From positions 23,002,001 to 23,066,000 of the forward strand of contig NC_079883.1 of the NCBI RefSeq assembly GCF_029227915.1: DNA of 64,000 nucleotides. The letters run 5' to 3'. The DNA comes from Hydractinia symbiolongicarpus. Its lineage: Eukaryota; Cnidaria; Hydrozoa; Anthoathecata; Hydractiniidae. The notes below the pieces were generated by a model, which saw only the letters and a program-made list of their open reading frames with translations, searched no databases and was not told the DNA's origin. Positions within the stretch are counted from its first letter, which is position 1. Each line of letters opens with the position of its first letter. The position numbers were made by a program, and so were the translations under genes. Positions 24,136 through 37,067 of the stretch are shown piece after piece.

Positions 24136-25543
24136 AGAAACGGTTACGCACCCCTAATTGTCCCTTAATGAGTAGTAACACTTTTGTTTACATTTTTGCT
24201 GTTTATTTTTCTAATTTGATGAATCATTTTTATGTTGTGATTTATTGCGTTCATACAAATCACTTCTTCGTCCAGCATTTTGTTTTTTCTTGTTCTCATG
24301 ATAAAGAGACTGGCACTATGTATATATGTATATTATGCTCTTCCCCGGGTATATTAAATTTCCAAATTAATGCAAAATTGTCTGTAAATTTACACAAAAA
24401 CTCACCTAAATGCTTATGAAGACTGAGAAAATTGTCTATTTTTCTAGGGTATTGTGTTCCTCAAAAATAGAAGTTCTTATAAGTTTTTTTAAACGACTTG
24501 GTTTTACAACATCGCCGATGGAGTTTAATTAATTTTCTGACCAGAAATATCTGAGCCAGATCTCCGGTTTCCTAGAACTGAAGAACCAGCAATAAAACAC
24601 CTTGTTTTGTCACTTGAGGTAATGCTGGTTACACTAATATGGCACTTTCGTTTGTATATTTATTTACCACTTTTTTATGAAATGTAAATAAAGTAAACCG
24701 ACTGTTATTGTCAATTCTGGCAAGAACCTTTCGTAGATAAAAAGGGTAACACCACACTCTACTACACTATAGAGAACAGCCTGACAACAACCTGGAACAT
24801 GCTGGAACAACCTAGAACAGTGTAAAAAAAATATTTTAAGCGTGTTGTCCATTGCATACTGTCTTTGTTCCTCAAAACAAAAACATTCTTACAAAAACCT
24901 GCTTTCCCAAGGATCACCATGAATAAAATAAATTCTCAGAAACCTTATGGAAATGATTGTTATGATTGTTCATTCATTGATAAAACTTGCGCAAAATAAG
25001 AAAAAAAATCATTGATCATATTTTACCAAATCTTTTGTTCTTCTGATAACTGCTACAGTACTATATATAATACTTTTTAACTTAACAAATGTACATTGTG
25101 TTTAGTTGCTATAATAATTTGCCATTTTTTCGTTTTTATATAAATCAGTGAAACACGATTCTTGCGCTAACTAATTGTAGGTACTCTAAGGTGAAACGCT
25201 TTGAAAACAGGGGAAACTATGAAGAAACAGGGTCAAATATCTTGGAAACTGAGTGAAACAGACTGGAAACGAGGAGAGACGATGACAAAACTAGGGAATC
25301 AAGTGACTGGGGAACAGGAAAAACTGGAAAGTCGTAATTTTTATGTAATTGTTATCGTGGACTCATAAAACTTGAAAATAGCTTTGTCATTTTTGAATGA
25401 AATGATGCTGATATGTTGTATTCATACAGTAGGGAGTGATTTCCCCACAACTTCATTCAGATTTTCATCAATAACACTTTTCATTCATTTGTTTACATAT
25501 TGTCGCAGCACAGCTACAATTTTTCTAAACTGTGTCAGGAACA

Positions 25544-25881
<338 letters not shown>

Positions 25882-26420
25882 CAGAACAGGCTAGAATTCC
25901 CCTCAAAAAAACTTTTGGATATGCACTTCTGACGTCATCAAATTTCCACACCATCCTTGATCTTTTCCATTGTTCTTCTACTTAAGTGGATTTTTTTCAC
26001 AGACTTACAGACAAGTTATTATTAATTTTAAATAATTATATGAACATTCAAACATTTACAATGTTTTGCTACTCTAAGAAATCACAATTGTCTGTTACAG
26101 TATGATCCATTCCAATTTGTTTTTGAGTGGGAATTCACCTTATAAGTCTCAGCAGATTTCAGAATTGTGAAAACTTTAGGCATTTTATTTAAAATATAGC
26201 AATAATTTTCTTTGCCGACTTTTACATGCTGCACCTGATTAATGCAGTTAAAACATCGCTATATCACTGAACCATTGCATCATACCTATGCTAATTGTGA
26301 CTGTAAAAGTGGTTTTTACTTATTTGCTAAAATGCCCTTGGATATCAACATATCTGTTTACATGCGAAAGAAATACAGTTTTAATTTTTGCATTGATTTT
26401 TTCAGGTATATATACTCAAC

Positions 26421-27372
26421 ATGGGAGAGAAAGAGTGCAATAAAAGGAGTTGGCTTGGTTTGAAATATTACCAGTATGAACTAAACACTGGAATATATAT
26501 GTTTGAGCCATGGGAAAAAAGCCTGTTTAGTATCCTTTCTCCCCTGTTCTTGCCAAGTACGTCACATGTATATATGGTATTAATTTTTGTGGATTTTGGT
26601 CGAAATCACTAAATTAGGGAAATTATTACTTTAATTGGAGAAATTCCAAGTACTTGAAAATTTTTGCTAAAATTTTTTTTCGCAATATCTGAAATTAGAA
26701 AGTTTTCACAAGATTAACCTTCGTGATTTGTGATTATAACTTTTCAAATGGCTGAAAAAGTGTATGTTTAAAATGAATGTCTTGCAGAGGATAGACATCT
26801 TTTTGTGTTTACCCCATAATCATTAATAACCAATCAACACATTCTTTTTTGTCTTCTTGCATATAAAGCCATAAAGACATGTCTTGTTGTTGATGATAAA
26901 AAGGGGAAAACAAGTTTGATAGATAAATTTTCTTGAAATTCGCAAAGGTTTCTCTCTTTAAAGTGTATATACATAAAGTTCTGAAGATAACATTTACGAA
27001 AAATTTAAATGTGCAAAGAAAAGGTAAAAAAATCATGAAAGTGAACTCATTCAAGAGAGTAGTTGAACTCGCACTTTTAAAATCTTATAATGAAATTTCC
27101 TTTTAAAAGATAATATTTTATAAGCATAATATTTTTTTGAGAAAATTTTAAAATATTTCATAACATTTTCTGTCCTCGAAAAATGTTTTCAAAACTAATA
27201 CTAATATCATTAAGGTATGTTAGTGTGATCTGCTGTGGCTATTGTTAAAGTCCTTAACAATAGAATATTAGATATAATTTTACTTGGAGTTTTGCTTATG
27301 AGTTTGGTATCCTCATACTTTTTCATGCCCCCTTCCATACGACGAGGAATGGAGTTGCTTGGACTGTCATAA
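26421..27372 (+). CDS. SPTSSA: Small subunit of serine palmitoyltransferase (ssSPT)
   Basis: ssSPT proteins are short ER membrane subunits that activate the SPTLC1/SPTLC2 enzyme, the first step of sphingolipid synthesis, and set its acyl-CoA preference. Exon 1 (26421-26529) encodes MGEKECNKRSWLGLKYYQYE then LNTGIYMFEPWEKSLF, which matches the family core W..YQY...T..YM.EPWE...F very closely. Exon 2 (27251-27372) encodes a hydrophobic helix (ILDIILLGVLLMSLVSSYFF), then MPPSIRRGMELLGLS and stop; FMP is also conserved. The product is 76 residues, normal for the family. The acceptor at 27250 is inferred from phase; the linker ILNNR is slightly longer than in vertebrates. The A and B paralogues cannot be told apart with certainty. 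Confidence 0.82.
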
Positions 27373-28198
27373 ATATGGATTTGATTTGCTGCTGCATATA
27401 AGTTTTTCAATAGTTGCAACATTCCAGCATTCTGTGGCATGTAAATTATTGTGAAACTCATGGACCTTGAACTGATATATACATTGAGGATGATATTTCA
27501 TGTTCGTGAATTAATTAGATTTTATATATATTTATTTATGTTTTTTTAATAACATTTGATAGTTCATTTCTATAATTGGAAGTCATGTGTGTATTGTACA
27601 ATATAAGTTTTCTTTGTAATCACAATATGTTATGTGAACCCTTTATATATAGACTTATAGACGACTGCATTTTACTAGTACCTTTCTTCTATTTCCATTG
27701 TATTGCGTAAAGCATGTCACCTAACTAACTAACCAACAATCAAAATCTGTGTTTGTTTATGTCTGTTGTGTCCAGTTGAAGAGAATGTTTTTACTTTCTT
27801 TGAACTGTTAGGATTTGTCATATTTTAACTATATTCAATTTAATAAAAATCTGTGTTGTCGAATAAAATATAAGTAGTGTTATAAATTTCGTTAATTTTT
27901 GGGGGGGGCAGGGGGACTTAGGATCTACTGAGAATTGATACTATGAAATTAAATAGAAACATGTTTATATCTAAGAAAAACAGTGGATAATTGTCATTTC
28001 ATGTTATTTTCAATTATGAGTGACAGTGTCCTCTATCTTGCAATTTAACGATCTCTGTTGATGCAGTAAAAGGTGACTTTGTTATTTTTAAATATTTTAA
28101 CATCAGATTTTGAATTCATATTATTCTTTGTCCAATACTGAAATGACTAAATTTAAGTATCGACTAGACTAGTGAACTACAAAAATAAATATCAGCTC

Positions 28199-31100
28199 AT
28201 GGAAATGACTGCTGTTAGGAAATCTCTAAGCTTGAATGAAAAGTTGATTGAAGCTGAAAAAGCAAAGAATGCTGGCAATAGTTTCTACAAAGATGGAAAT
28301 TTGCAGAAAGCAATAAAAAAATATCATATTTCTCTCCTCTACTTAAAAGATGTCGAAAAACCTTCACCGTTAGATAAGTTGAGTGGAACTGAACCAGAAG
28401 AGATATCAGAAGAACTTTTAGATGATATTTTCAAACTAAGGTGTTCCTGTTATAATAATTTGTCAGGTAGGTGAGAAGTTTGTTTGTTTGTTTGTTTGTT
28501 TGTTTGTTTGTTTGTTTGTTGAATACATTGAAATGAATACTAAGTCATTCCTCTGATTCGGTCTACAGTTAAACCGCAATTTTTGGTCTATGTTACCTTA
28601 AGAAAAATGTTGATTGACCCCAGGGTTTTTTTAATTTTTCTGAATTTTTTCTAGTTTCATGTGGTTTTTTTTAAGAATTATCAACATTTACAAAAACTTG
28701 TCTACTATACTTACATCTCTATCAAATAAGGAGCAAAGTACGAGTCCAACTTTCTTTAATACCCGTTGTTAAAACAAGGCTACAAAGACTATATTTAGTG
28801 GGGTTTTTTTAGTTAATTCGACCCTTTTATCTCAAAACTTCGATTCTTCTAGCCCCCGGTTTTTCAAAATATTTTGTCGGTCCCGTAAGACGTCGAAAAA
28901 TTGGAGTAGAAAAGTGGTTTAGTCTGCCGCCCTCACTCCTACTAAATTTATTAAAAGAAATTATTTTAAAAAAGAAGGGTCAAAATATTCATCTTAAATT
29001 ATATTGACTGTAATTTCAGGAGGTTTTGAAGTTAGTCAAAAGTGGGCTATAGAAAAGATTTTTTTTTTGTAGCTGTCATGTTGAAAAAGAAAAATTACGA
29101 AAAAGTGATAACCTATGCAACGGAGGTAGGTAGCTCAATTACCGTATTTCCTCTAAAGAACGCCGCCCTCTAAAGAACGCTGCCCTCCAAAGAACGCCGC
29201 ACTTCTATATGAAAATTTGTAATAAACGCCGCCCTCTAAAGAACGCCGCACCTAAAAATTGCATTTTGTAAAGAACGCCGCGGCGTTCTTTAGAGGAAAT
29301 ACGGTATGCAAACATAAACGTATTCTTTTGGGTGAATTATGTGAGAAAGATAGAGAAAGCTAATCGAGAGAGGTAATTTTCGCGGAAGGTAATTTTTGCG
29401 GGAAGAGAATTTCGTGAATTATTTTTCAGATTTTTTTCATTTTTTTATGAGAATTATGTTTTTCTCGAATAACTTACTTTTGTATATTTCGTGAGAGGAA
29501 ATTTTCGTGAATCGTATTAATAAACCGTAAAATTTCTCGAATTCGTGAAAATTAATTCCCAGGTAATGTAAGAACATTTTCATGCAGGTTCTCACCAAGG
29601 AGTCGAAGAATGTGAAAGCCTTTTTCAGACGTGGTCAGGCTTACTATGCAACCAAGAATATCGAAAAAGCAGAAGATGATTTTCTTGCGATAAAACAAAT
29701 TGATAGTTCAGGTACGCAACTATTATTTTAAGATGAAAATATTTATTGTGTGTGATTAGTGTGTGTGTGTGTGAGATTTCGGCGTGCAGATATAAATTTT
29801 TAAATTCATTTAAGTTTTCTGTTTATAGGCTTACCTAGTCTTCAGAAAAAAATGGTAAATTTTTTAATAAACACGGACGATAAACAAGAGCGCATCTGAC
29901 ATAAATTGTAATATAGATAGCATACCATTATCCCCATTATATTGTGTTTCTCTGTAATAATTTCAACTTTTTATATGCTTTTTCCTTTATTATACAGTGT
30001 AGCTACTCTCGTTAAGTGGGACACTCAAGGGACGGGGAAAAAATGTACTACTTAGCGGGCGTCCTACTTATTACCGAATTTCCTCATAAGTAGGATTTTC
30101 ATCAAATAGCTCAATATGTCCCATTTATCGAGAGATTTTTTAAGAGACTTAGAGAATTCTTAGAGGGATCGTAATTTCATAATCAAAATATGGTTATAAG
30201 TAATTGTGTTTAATTTTTCTCATCATGACTGCACTCTCGAAAAGAACTCGCGAAAAGTTTGTTTTGTTTACAATTTTTTTTTCTAATCATTGCAATGTCT
30301 TCAGTCTTGGAAAAATATGAAGTCGTTCCATTGAATGTCCCACTTAAGCGAATGTCCCACTTAGCGAATGTCCCACTTAATTGGTCCAAGGGACGGAGAA
30401 AAAATGTACTACTTAGCGTGCGTCCTACTTATCCCGGGTCTCACTTTAAGCGAAGTTTTTTTGCTTGAATAGGGTAAGGAAGTTTAAGGTATGGAGAAAA
30501 AGCGTACTATAAGTTACACTTAACGAGAATATACTGTAATATGTTTTATAAGAACTTCAGGGCGAGCTTTCAGGTTAAAAACAATGGGTCTGTTGTTTAG
30601 AACAAGAAATGTTTACAGAATAGTCGTAAATTTGACTCGAATATTTAGTCCTGTCGAATGCTGTATTAGTGGAGCAACAGTCTGCTGGGGTACAGATTTT
30701 TGGGAATTTCTCTGCTTGTGACAAATATAACTCTGGTGGTTGAGAAGTGGGATCACTTTTTTTCTTGAGAGGCGGGAGGAATAAATAAACATGCTCAAAT
30801 TACTTTTTCTTCTTTCCTTTAACCTATTGTATGAAATGATAGTAAGTTTATAAATAAGCTTATATACAGACACCACTACGAGATACGGCTCGTTGTATAG
30901 CTACTTTTATTTATTTTCTTTCCTTAAATTCACATTTATTCAGTATCCAGAATACTATGAGGAATATGATAATCATTTTGAGTATTGTAGATTTCATATT
31001 CAGGAGGGAAGATTTGACAGTGCGTTTGTAACTCACCGTCCTTTTCATTTGGGGGGTGTTTACATGGGAAATCTCATCCCGGGATGAAACTCGTCCCTGG

Positions 31101-31456
31101 ATGAGGTCATCCCTGTCTCTCGCCAAAGTTTTTATACTGTTTACATGTTTTAGGCGGGATGAAATCTCATCCCGGGGCGAGTTCATTTCTGAATTTTATG
31201 CGCAATGGTTTTGAATAATTTCATCCCGGGATGAAATTATTCAAAACTCGCCCCGGGATGAAATAGAGATGTAAACAAAAAAAGTTTCATCCCGGGATGA
31301 AATTTCATCCCGCCTACATGTAAACGTAGTCTCATACATTTATTTATTTATTTAGAAAGTTGCGCTGACAGATTCTTCCCGTTAATAGACGCAGCAAAGA
31401 AGAAACAACTTGCAAGTGAAAAAGAAATGTGTCGTAAAATGATGAGCAACGGTTGA
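28199..31456 (+). CDS. TTC9C: TTC9-family tetratricopeptide repeat protein
   Basis: Four exons, 28199-28466, 29073-29125, 29588-29711 and 31356-31456, join in phase into 181 residues (vertebrate TTC9C is about 171). TTC9 proteins are small cytosolic TPR proteins thought to act as co-chaperone adaptors. TPR 1 is KAKNAGNSFYKDGNLQKAIK followed by KYHISLLYL. The later repeats are CYNNLSAVMLKKKNYEKVIT, then VKAFFRRGQAYYATKNIEKA followed by EDDFLAIKQID. The Pro/Glu-rich insert between helices of TPR 1 and 2 is family-typical. The start was chosen at MEMTAVRKSL, the first ATG in frame. Introns 2 and 3 carry TIR elements. TTC9A/B are close alternatives. Confidence 0.82.
28479..28520. repeat. (TTTG)n microsatellite
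   Basis: About ten TTTG units directly downstream of the first splice donor of the TTC9-like gene. Confidence 0.9.
29140..29306. mobile_element. 167-bp MITE with perfect 27-bp TIRs (intron 2 of TTC9-like gene)
   Basis: The ends are exact inverted repeats starting TACCGTATTTCCTCTAAAGA and continuing into ACGCCGC. The interior consists of repeated AAGAACGCCGCCCTCTA-type words. It is bounded by TA, as for a Tc1/mariner-like target, and has no coding capacity. Confidence 0.85.
29993..30538. mobile_element. 546-bp TIR element (intron 3 of TTC9-like gene)
   Basis: The left end TACAGTGTAGCTACTCTCGT then TAAGTG is matched at the right by CACTTAACGAGAATATACTG then TA. GTCCCACTTA/TACTTAGCG words are repeated within. 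TA-bounded; no transposase frame. Confidence 0.7.
31055..31331. mobile_element. Palindrome-rich TIR element (intron 3 of TTC9-like gene)
   Basis: The ends share GTTTACATG in inverse orientation, and the body is dominated by ATCCCGGGATGAAA palindromes in both strands. It could fold into several hairpins. No coding capacity. Confidence 0.65.
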
Positions 31457-32271
31457 CAGTCTGTTTTTCTTCTTTCTTTCTTTTGTATATAAATATTTCC
31501 AGTTTTTTCAATTATATTATGAATTAAATTATGTTGTTTTTACCAAAATAACTATTCCATAACATTCAGTCAAATTAACACTAAGGACAACCAATAACGT
31601 TTGAGAGCTTTCCAATTCATTTGAATTTGAAAGTGATCATACAAAGTCGAAGGAAGCTGAGGTTGGGGTGGGTGGAGGTGAGGGTGGAGGGAGAGCAGCA
31701 CAGGTCAAGGAACTTTGTGATAATAAATTCGCAGGAAAAGATTCTATTTTCTGGGAAATTTATTCAGAAAAAAAACAATGATGTTAAGCGTGAATGTGTC
31801 ATGTGATCTTGTGTTATCTTTCTAACGTATAATGCCATCTATCCTATTTTTACCCTGTAATTTATTTGTGGATATTTCAGTTAAATCGGGAAGTGTTGTA
31901 TGCTACGAGTTGGGAAAGGTCAGGAAATCTTATGATATTTCCTTTGTAAACATTGTAGGCTGAATAGCAAAAATACTGATGTTTTACAATCGTGTTCTAC
32001 AATTAAAAACTACCCCTCGTCTTAGCTCCCGCGAATTATTATCCTAAATATAGCGAGCGAAAAGAAAATGCTTGAAATAAGGTTATAAATAATAAAATGC
32101 ATTGAAATTTACATATAAAAGTTGTGATTCGCTGGAAATCTGTCGTCTGTCTTTTTATCTGCGAGGCGAAATGGTAGCTATTAGTACGACGGGCGAATAT
32201 CTGTTGATTTTTCTATGGGCTAATGAGCAGTTATTAAAAATATCCTATTTTGTGTGCTAGTGAAACTTTTA
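31457..32271. other. Intergenic stretch, no gene recognised
   Basis: This holds the 3' flank of the TTC9-like gene and the 3' flank of the convergent RNA-ligase gene. A fragment near 32138-32230 (CTGTCGTCTGTC, CTATGGGCTAATGAGCAG) resembles a degraded copy of the Helitron-like repeat. Nothing else was seen. Confidence 0.4.
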
Positions 32272-34735
32272 TCACCTATTATTTTTCTTGTATTTTGTGA
32301 TGAGCCCATTCACTTTATTCTTCATTGCGTTTTTTATTTTAACTTTTGTCTCTTCATCCGCACTTTCCCATTGTGTTTGCAATGCTTCGTTTTCTTTAAC
32401 ATCTACAAAAACATCGTTCATAAATTCTTCGCGTACCTCTTCTTCAATTTCAGGATTTTTAGGAGCACCAATCTTAGATATTGCACTGATCAAGCGCATC
32501 TCGTTTGCGTAGTCAAATATCTTCGCTTGTAATGATCGTTCTTTCACTAAAATAAAAGCAGAAAAATATCTTGTATTTATTATTTATTTTATGTTTAGTT
32601 TTTATTTCTCTTCAAATGTCAGAAAGGCAAAAAAAGTAGGAGCTATCCTGTTGACGCGCTAAGAAACTCGTGGTGTTTTTCGTACAACTTTGTTTCCAGT
32701 GTTTCTAACTTAAGAAGCATACCTTCCTTTCCTTTAGGTTGAGGTGTGTTACACAACTCGATAAACTCTGCTAATTTGATTTTCACGATAACCCTTTGTT
32801 CTTCTCCCCTCACCGTAGCAACTAGATTTTTTATCGGCTTCACGACAACCCCCTCAGCCTTGTTGGTTCCTAACAAAACAGAAAATAACATGCGTAATAA
32901 ACTTCTTTTGATTTTTATTTTCAAATGAATTGAATTCTTTGAAAAGTAATCTCACATATAAGATCACAGAATTGCTATACATAGCAAGGGAATTAACTTC
33001 GTCCCCAGGGCTCCTTGCCTCTTTCACATCTAACGGCTTTGACATCAGGCAACAAACCCCGGGGACGAGGATGCCAGGAAATAGGATTTTTACCGGTGAA
33101 AAGTTTAGCCATACAAGGTAATCATTTGTCTAAGAGTGAGGCTATGGCTAAGGATGCCTTTATATAACCTTGACAACCTTTAATAGCGGTTACATGTAGC
33201 AGCGCCGTGAAAGCAAAGATGTCTAATGATCACGCAGTTTTGTTAGAACAGATTTCTAAACCACCTTTTTCTAAAGGAGGCAACTTCAATATTGCAGGTA
33301 TAGTAGAATCAAAACCAAGCCCATAATTCAGCGCCTCATTCATTGGTCCAATGAAAAGAGGTTTGATGTATAGGATGCCAAGATCATCAAAAATCTTTAA
33401 TGCTTCATCGCCATCAACATATGCTATTATAAGAAAAAGAAATAATAGTAGAGAATAAAATTTGAAATTCTGATTCTATCGTCCCGCGAAATACAGAAAA
33501 CACCGCTTGTGTATCGCTTGATGTAAAAAAAAGGGAGAAACTTACCCTGTTGATCTGGCTCTTGTTTAGTTCTGTAGGAGATATCGTATGCGTTCCATTC
33601 AATGTTCGGACTGTATTGAATTTGAGGTTGTATTGGCGTCATAGCTGCGTTATGTAGAGCTTTACCGTTCACAATGTATTTGCCTAAACAAAGTCTTTTG
33701 AGTGTTATTTGAACTAGAAATCCCTGTCATAATTGTTTTTGTTTTGTTTTTTCACCATATGTGATTTTACGTTTGTTGTTTGTGCATTTTATTGCAGCTT
33801 GCTACCTGCGCAGCTAAGCTACCATTTTGCGTGACAGACAGACGGACGGACGTAAACGGGTATTATAATATATTCGTCGTTGCCCGTGGAAAAATCCACG
33901 GGTTTGCCCGTTTATTATATTTACCCGCCGCAACAAAGTGGATGAAAATATATCGCATTTGATGTTCGTGTTTCTGCAACATCATTTTCTAACTCAGCGG
34001 GGGGTCCGCGCAGAGACAGACAGACGACGGCTATTATTATAGAGGCTAGTTGTTGCCCGTGAAAAAATCCACGGGTTCGCCCGTCCTTTATATTTACCCG
34101 TCGCAACAAAGTGAATAAAAATATATCGCATTTGACATTCGTGTTTCCGTAACATCATTTTCTAACTCAGCGGGGGGTCTGCGCAGAGACAGACAGACGA
34201 CGGCTATTATTATAGAGATGAAGCAAACATCTAAGCAAACTTTCAAAAATTATGCATTCTCGTATAAAATAAAATTAAGGCAATAGAATGCACAACAAAA
34301 CTAAAGTTTATAAAAAAATAAAAAAAAAGGTGAAAACAGTTAAAGAGCTGCTGTCCATCATGAAGGGAAGATGCCGTGAAGATTGGAAACGAGGTTGAAA
34401 AATAGGTGTTTAAATTTACCTCCGAACAGCTCTCCATACACAGACACTTGTATAATTTGTTTCTCTGGATACAAACTGCAAACCACTCTAAATACGTCAT
34501 TCATTTTTTCTGGTTGTGTCTTCATAAAGTCACCACTCAGGTAGTTAAAAAAGTTCTCGCCTCTATCCAGTAATGCCCGTCTTCTGGCTGTGCGAACTGT
34601 TTTTCCGTCTGTATGAAAACTGAAGTTAGCGCCATGAATTTTCTCCGTCACCATCCACAAAACTTTAGAGAACTTCGTTGTATCTTCGAACTTCGAGAAA
34701 TTATTGTTCATTTTCTCATATTCTGTAAAATGCAA
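32272..34735 (-). CDS. T4 Rnl2-type RNA ligase, paralogue A
   Basis: Rnl2-family ligases seal 3'-OH/5'-phosphate ends in RNA using ATP, through a lysyl-AMP intermediate. Five exons: 34420-34735, 33546-33683, 33265-33423, 32723-32869 and 32272-32546, giving 344 residues. Nucleotidyltransferase motifs visible: motif I TEKIHGANFSF (lysine is the expected AMP acceptor), GKTVRTARRR after it, motif III-like VYGELFGGKY, motif IV KAEGVVVKP, and motif V RVIVKIKLAEF. The last exon (RLISAISKIGAPK and an acidic helical tail) resembles the Rnl2 C-terminal domain. The start MHFTEYEKM lacks the six extra residues of paralogue B. Intron 1 holds Helitron-like repeats and intron 3 a short MITE. Family assignment is firm; the cellular role in an animal is unknown. 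Confidence 0.85.
32996..33073. mobile_element. Short MITE of the CGTCCCCAGG family
   Basis: Ends AACTTCGTCCCCAGG and CCCCGGGGACGAGGATG are inverted repeats. The interior TAACGGCTTTGACATCAGGC recurs inverted at about 37466-37485. Located in intron 3 of RNA-ligase paralogue A. Confidence 0.6.
33840..34215 (-). mobile_element. Two tandem Helitron-like repeat units
   Basis: Two near-identical units of about 170 bp each contain the hairpin CCCGTGGAAAAATCCACGGG or a variant, TTACCCG(C/T)CGCAACAAAGTG, TATATCGCATTTGA and GGGGGGTCCGCGCAGAGACA. On the minus strand the inner unit ends in a hairpin, CAACAA, then CTAG, as for a Helitron 3' end. They lie in intron 1 of RNA-ligase paralogue A. Confidence 0.5.
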
Positions 34736-36369
34736 TTATTGATCTGCCATTTTTGTATATTTTCTTTGTCACCTGTAAGGTAATTATTGGATATACAAAA
34801 AGCTGCGTATTCGTTTGGATCAAGAAAATATTTCCTATAACTTTGCGTTATAAAAATTACTTCAAATGAAAACTTGTTTCTCTATTTATATTTTTTAGTG
34901 CCTTTTTTAATTGGTAGTCTTGTTTTAAAAAGAAAGAAATATATTTTTACAGTTTTGCTACAGTTTTTTTTTGTTACACAGCTCTTTGCTATCGGAAAAC
35001 CGAACTTCAAGAAAGACCAAATTCATTCCCAGGGCTTTTTGTCTGTTTTGATTTCTGGCAGCATAACCTCGCAAAGAAGTTGCCTTTAGATGTAACTTTT
35101 TTTTCATTTTCAAGGCCTACAAATGTTTTAAATATACGGGTTTTTTATAAGCGACTCGTTTGTTTAAGCAAGGAGGTTTAATATAAGTATTTGAACTAGA
35201 TTTTTCTTCTTTTCCCATCTTACATGACTTACAAAATATAAGTTAAATAAAACTGACGAAACATTAAGCGAAATCTACCGCAATAAGAAAGCATATATTA
35301 TAAACTCTTAGACAAAAAACTATACAGCCTAGGATGTTCTTAACTAGTGCTATATTTTGGACTGATAAAATCTTCTGTTTTTGCAGAGTTTGCGAGATGA
35401 TAATTTACCCCTGTAACAACAAATCCAACCACGAATCCAGATAAGCTGGAATGATATGGAATGATGATCGACCACTGAACCTGTAGGGTTTTTTGAATGA
35501 AGATAAAAATGCGTGGATGCTTCATCACATCGCATCAATAAACGCAACAAGTCCTGGGATCGAAGTTGGTTTCGTATAACATGCCAACATTATTTTTTAA
35601 ATGTTTGAATTTACTAACACAAGATAAAACCTCGACACCGTTCTCTTTCAGGAAAATTGTCGATATATAACTTTATGTACTAAAAAGCATATTTAAGAAT
35701 ACGAAAAAGTTAGATAAAATATTTAACATAATCTCTCATACAAAACGTTCTTATTTAACTTCTTACTTCAGAGTTTTTTCTTTGGTTTTACGCTGCAATA
35801 TACAGTGAGACGTTCATATACGCTGCAAAACAGCGAGAAATGTTTTACTACGAGCCTATAACGCTTTATTTTATCTTATCAGCATAAACTTTAGAAAGTG
35901 AAATCATAACAAGCGACCCGCATAATAAGCGGGCCGTAATAATCAAATGAATAATAATTTATTCAAGCTTTCTTGAATTACCAACGGTGGAGAGCGAAAT
36001 ACAATAGGAGTAAGAATATACGTTATGAAAATATTGCAACGTTGGCATAATTTTATTGCATCACATTAAGCCAATAGGAAAATAATTTATTTGCTAGTCA
36101 ATCATTTATATGCTCTTCATGACTATGAATCATGATGCTAAACTTCGTAGAAGAAAACGCCCATGCAAAATAATAAGTTGATGAGGTTTTTTTATATTTT
36201 GATATTCCCGCTAGTGTTGTTTGACCCACAGCAGATAAAATATTTTTTCCATATATATTTCCAAATCTTTTTTACTTTTCTATCATATTTTTTATATCTC
36301 TATCATATTTTCCATATCTCTATCATATATTTTATACCTCTATCATATTTTTTTCGTTTTGTGATAGCC
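34736..36369. other. Spacer between the RNA-ligase paralogues, no gene recognised
   Basis: AT-rich sequence. A CATTCCCAGGGC fragment near 35025 belongs to the short MITE family. Open frames here are short and have no domain. Repeated TATCATATTT words occur at 36280-36350. Confidence 0.4.
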
Positions 36370-36542
36370 TTCAATGTACACTGCGCTTTTTACTTGTGCC
36401 ATTTTGATGGAATTCACGGTGTTATTAGCCTCGCTATTTGTGTTGGTCTCCAGCCATCGAATTATAACTGTAACTTGTTATTTTGTTATTTTATACCCAC
36501 TTTTTTTATAGCAAATAAAGTAAATTGAATCGAATTGAATAT
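36370..36542 (+). mobile_element. 5'-truncated LINE, 3'-UTR fragment
   Basis: The text GGTCTCCAGCCATCGAATTA and the flanking words match the 3' UTR of the intact LINE (TATCCAGCCATCAAAC near 58627-58642), and both end in GCAAATA-AA followed by short repeats (here ATTGAATCGAATTGAAT). This is the usual form of a 5'-truncated insertion of a related CR1/L2-type family. Confidence 0.55.
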
Positions 36543-37067
36543 CTAGTCTGCCAAGTACGCAGACATTCAGTTTGTTTCGACTAATGTCAATTGTTGTTCC
36601 ACCATGTTTCAATTGCGTTAGAGAGCTAACTAAACAAAAAAATTTCAAATGTTATTTACTTATTTATTACCTCGACTAAATAAATAACATCAAAATACGA
36701 TAATATACAAATTGTAGTCGCTGAAAATTCGAAGGAATTGCCCGTCTTACATATTCTGGTCTTTAAATTTAAACGGCCTCATTTCTATGGCACTGATTAT
36801 ACCGCATCTGTATACTGGTAAGTTTTAAAGGTACATGATCAATTCGGTACATTTAAAGGTCTCGTCCCGCTCGTTTTTAATACCTTTGAAAATAATAACC
36901 AGTGGCCTAAAAAATACGTATCACTCGATAGATAACTAAATTCGTTCCCAGGCTCTCAGCATCACGATGATATGTAAAAAGATACAAAATGACCTGAGAA
37001 CAACGCGTCATTAAAATTTAGACAAATAAATATTTGTTTTTTTTATATTTATGAAGTTAAGGATTTA

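Noticed and set aside
32643-32722. Read-through of RNA-ligase A exon 4 (GMLLKLETLETKLYEKHHEF...)
   Set aside because: It stays open for 25 codons, but paralogue B has nothing similar, and a GTATGC donor at the expected place joins in phase to the conserved last exon.
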